Below are positions 62,445 to 64,000 of a stretch of 64,000 nt of DNA, piece after piece. A program made the position numbers and the translations under genes. Source of the stretch: Panorpa germanica (taxonomy: Eukaryota; Arthropoda; Insecta; Mecoptera; Panorpidae); NCBI GenBank assembly GCA_963678705.1, contig OY783209.1, positions 13,764,001 to 13,828,000 of the forward strand, given 5' to 3'. A model generated the notes under the pieces. That model was given only the letters and a program-made list of their open reading frames with translations. It was not told where the DNA came from and made no database searches. How positions within the stretch are numbered: position 1 is the first letter of the stretch; each line of letters opens with the position of its first letter.

Positions 62445-63004
62445 CTATGCCGGAACAAGAGAACGAAACGTAATGCACAAATAGCGAAATACGAATAACG
62501 GTTGTGGGTTACGATACGTATGGTACGTATGGTTTTCCCATGAAACAAACGTAATAATAATTTTAGATTCAAATGGTGTCGACTTTAACTGATTCATCCT
62601 GTTCTTTTATTGGAGATCATTTATTTTTATTGTAGCTCCACTTTGAATTTGTATATACAAATTTTAACAGCACCATATAATTTATGATATTAGCGTACCA
62701 TACGCTGTTCTATACAATACAATATAATATATGTATGTATATCAGTAGCGTGCTTATAAAATTTATTCATTTAGTTATTTTTAAAATACATTACATATTT
62801 TATGATTAAAATGTGTTAGGTTGCTCTCACACTGCAGTTTACTACATGTGACGAGATTTTTTTAAATTTTTTCTTTTAATTTCTTTTTGAGAATTTTTTT
62901 AAATTTAATTTTCGTAATGTACATATATTTAAGTACACACATAGATAATTTCAAGTAAATCCGGCGATTATTTTCGAAGTTATGAAAGTTGAAAAAAAAT
63001 TTTT

Positions 63005-63100
63005 TTACTCTATGTATAGTGCTTTTGAAACTTTAAATGCGTTTTTCTGAACACGGTGACCATAATTTCTCAGAAACGGCTGAACCGATATTTGAGTCTA
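63005..63100 (+). repeat. Dispersed repeat, copy 2
   Basis: tatagtgcttttgaaacttt then gcgtttttct, cggtgacca and gctgaaccgat, the same order as at 43719-43850. Confidence 0.6.
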
Positions 63101-63779
63101 ATAAATGTATCTAACCACTTAATACATCTTATCATGAAATGAACCGACGTTCCGTTTAATAAACACAAGGTACCGCTTTAGCATGTTTATGTCATCTACG
63201 CATACGCATGATCTAAGATTGTTCAGATATGTGAATTAAGAAGTAACTCCTTTTGCAGACGCTTTTATGTCAAGGCGCATGGACCATATTATGAATACAG
63301 ACGTATGAAATACGTACAGTGATGTATTAATAGATATTAATACAGAAACTCGATCTCATGATAAAATGTGGAACCGACTAATTGGGACGTCAACTTCTTA
63401 AGTATGGTGTAGTGTTATAAGCACACTTGATCATGTGTGAAAGTTTTACTTGAATGTTTATCAATACAACACTGTATCGAAGAAGTCTATATTTTATACG
63501 ACCGTATTCATAACTTGGTTCATACATATGTATATCAAGGTAATTGTACATACCCGAAGTTGCTTAAAATACATACATACATACTTTATACATAACGTGC
63601 GCGGTCTTCTTATGCCGGTATCAAATTTGAATCAAACGTTCAATTCATCGTTTGGTTCTGGCTTTAGTGTTTAATATTTCATGTACTTTTAGTGAATCGT
63701 TGTACCGTATGAACGTACGAGCTTCGGATTCTTTGAATACAAATGTGTATTGATAAGCACTAAAGTAAATGTTTGTTCT

Positions 63780-63850
63780 GAAGATAAAATGTGTTAATGC
63801 GAAACAACTCCAAAACACTCTATTGACAAATACTCTATTGATATAACAGC
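63780..63850 (+). repeat. Repeat scrap shared with 15860
   Basis: taatgcgaaacaactccaa is shared with about 15865-15883. The downstream sequence is related but diverged (cactgacagtag versus tattgacaaatac). Likely remnants of one dispersed element. Confidence 0.45.
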
Positions 63851-64000
63851 GGTGGCGACGCTTTTTATGTACGCGTGCCAGAAAATTACAAATATTACTT
63901 TTCGGTTTGCTGGTGTGCTGGACAGTTTTTAATTAGGAAAAATTGATAAATATATAGGTATTTCAGAATTTGATTTAGACAATTTCAAAAATTAATATAC

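Larger units (their letters stand above)
58090..64000. other. Probable large intron of the winged-helix gene, holding the galectin
   Basis: No plus-strand exon continuing the phosphorylase-like frame is visible up to the window end, so this is taken as one large intron. It contains the minus-strand galectin, a short inverted-repeat element at about 59650-60083, a small inverted pair gcctaacc/ggttaggc near 61171-61230 and repeat scraps near 63005-63100 and 63795. Short acatac tandem repeats occur near 63570. Confidence 0.4.

Noticed and set aside
1..64000. CRISPR arrays, operons, prokaryotic signals, tRNA or rRNA genes
   Set aside because: No regularly spaced identical repeats were seen. The genes are spliced and eukaryotic. 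No tRNA or rRNA structure was recognised by eye, although a covariance search was not possible.

Overview
This is an AT-rich stretch of an insect nuclear genome. The genes are split by many short GT-AG introns and are recognisable as animal neuronal and cytoskeletal genes with insect-type architecture, and the introns are littered with small inverted-repeat transposon remnants. The order of insect cannot be fixed from the sequence alone. A holometabolous insect such as a hymenopteran is plausible, but that is a guess.

Left part (3.0-14.3 kb, plus strand): a complete Neurexin-IV (Caspr-family septate junction) gene, 21 coding exons in the mature message, about 1268 residues. Two homologous 197-nt exons (6799-6995 and 8105-8301) encode alternative versions of the same half of the discoidin domain and must be mutually exclusive. 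An intronless phosphopantetheinyl transferase gene (AASDHPPT, 4256-5128) sits on the same strand inside Nrx-IV intron 2.

Middle-left (17.3-26.0 kb, minus strand): a four-exon multi-pass membrane protein of unknown family, then two candidate orphan exons (19252-19425, 20082-20162), then AGBL5/CCP5 (ten exons, about 1172 residues), a tubulin deglutamylase. AGBL5 is head to head with the next gene, about 1 kb apart.

Middle (27.0-44.9 kb, plus strand): sw, the cytoplasmic dynein-1 intermediate chain. It carries a run of phase-1 cassette exons of 33, 21 and 48 nt in very large introns. Those introns hold several short DNA transposons, including a nested pair. AGBL5 and dynein both act on the microtubule system, but nothing in the sequence says they are co-regulated beyond divergent placement.

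Right part (44.9-64 kb): a transposon-rich gap, then the 5' part of a plus-strand gene (53.25-58.09 kb, continuing out of view) with a winged-helix-like domain followed by what looks like the start of a nucleoside-phosphorylase-type domain. Next comes a minus-strand galectin (59.2-62.44 kb or beyond), probably nested in that gene's next intron, whose sugar-binding residues look partly lost.

All functional names come from reading the translated exons by eye. No database search was run.
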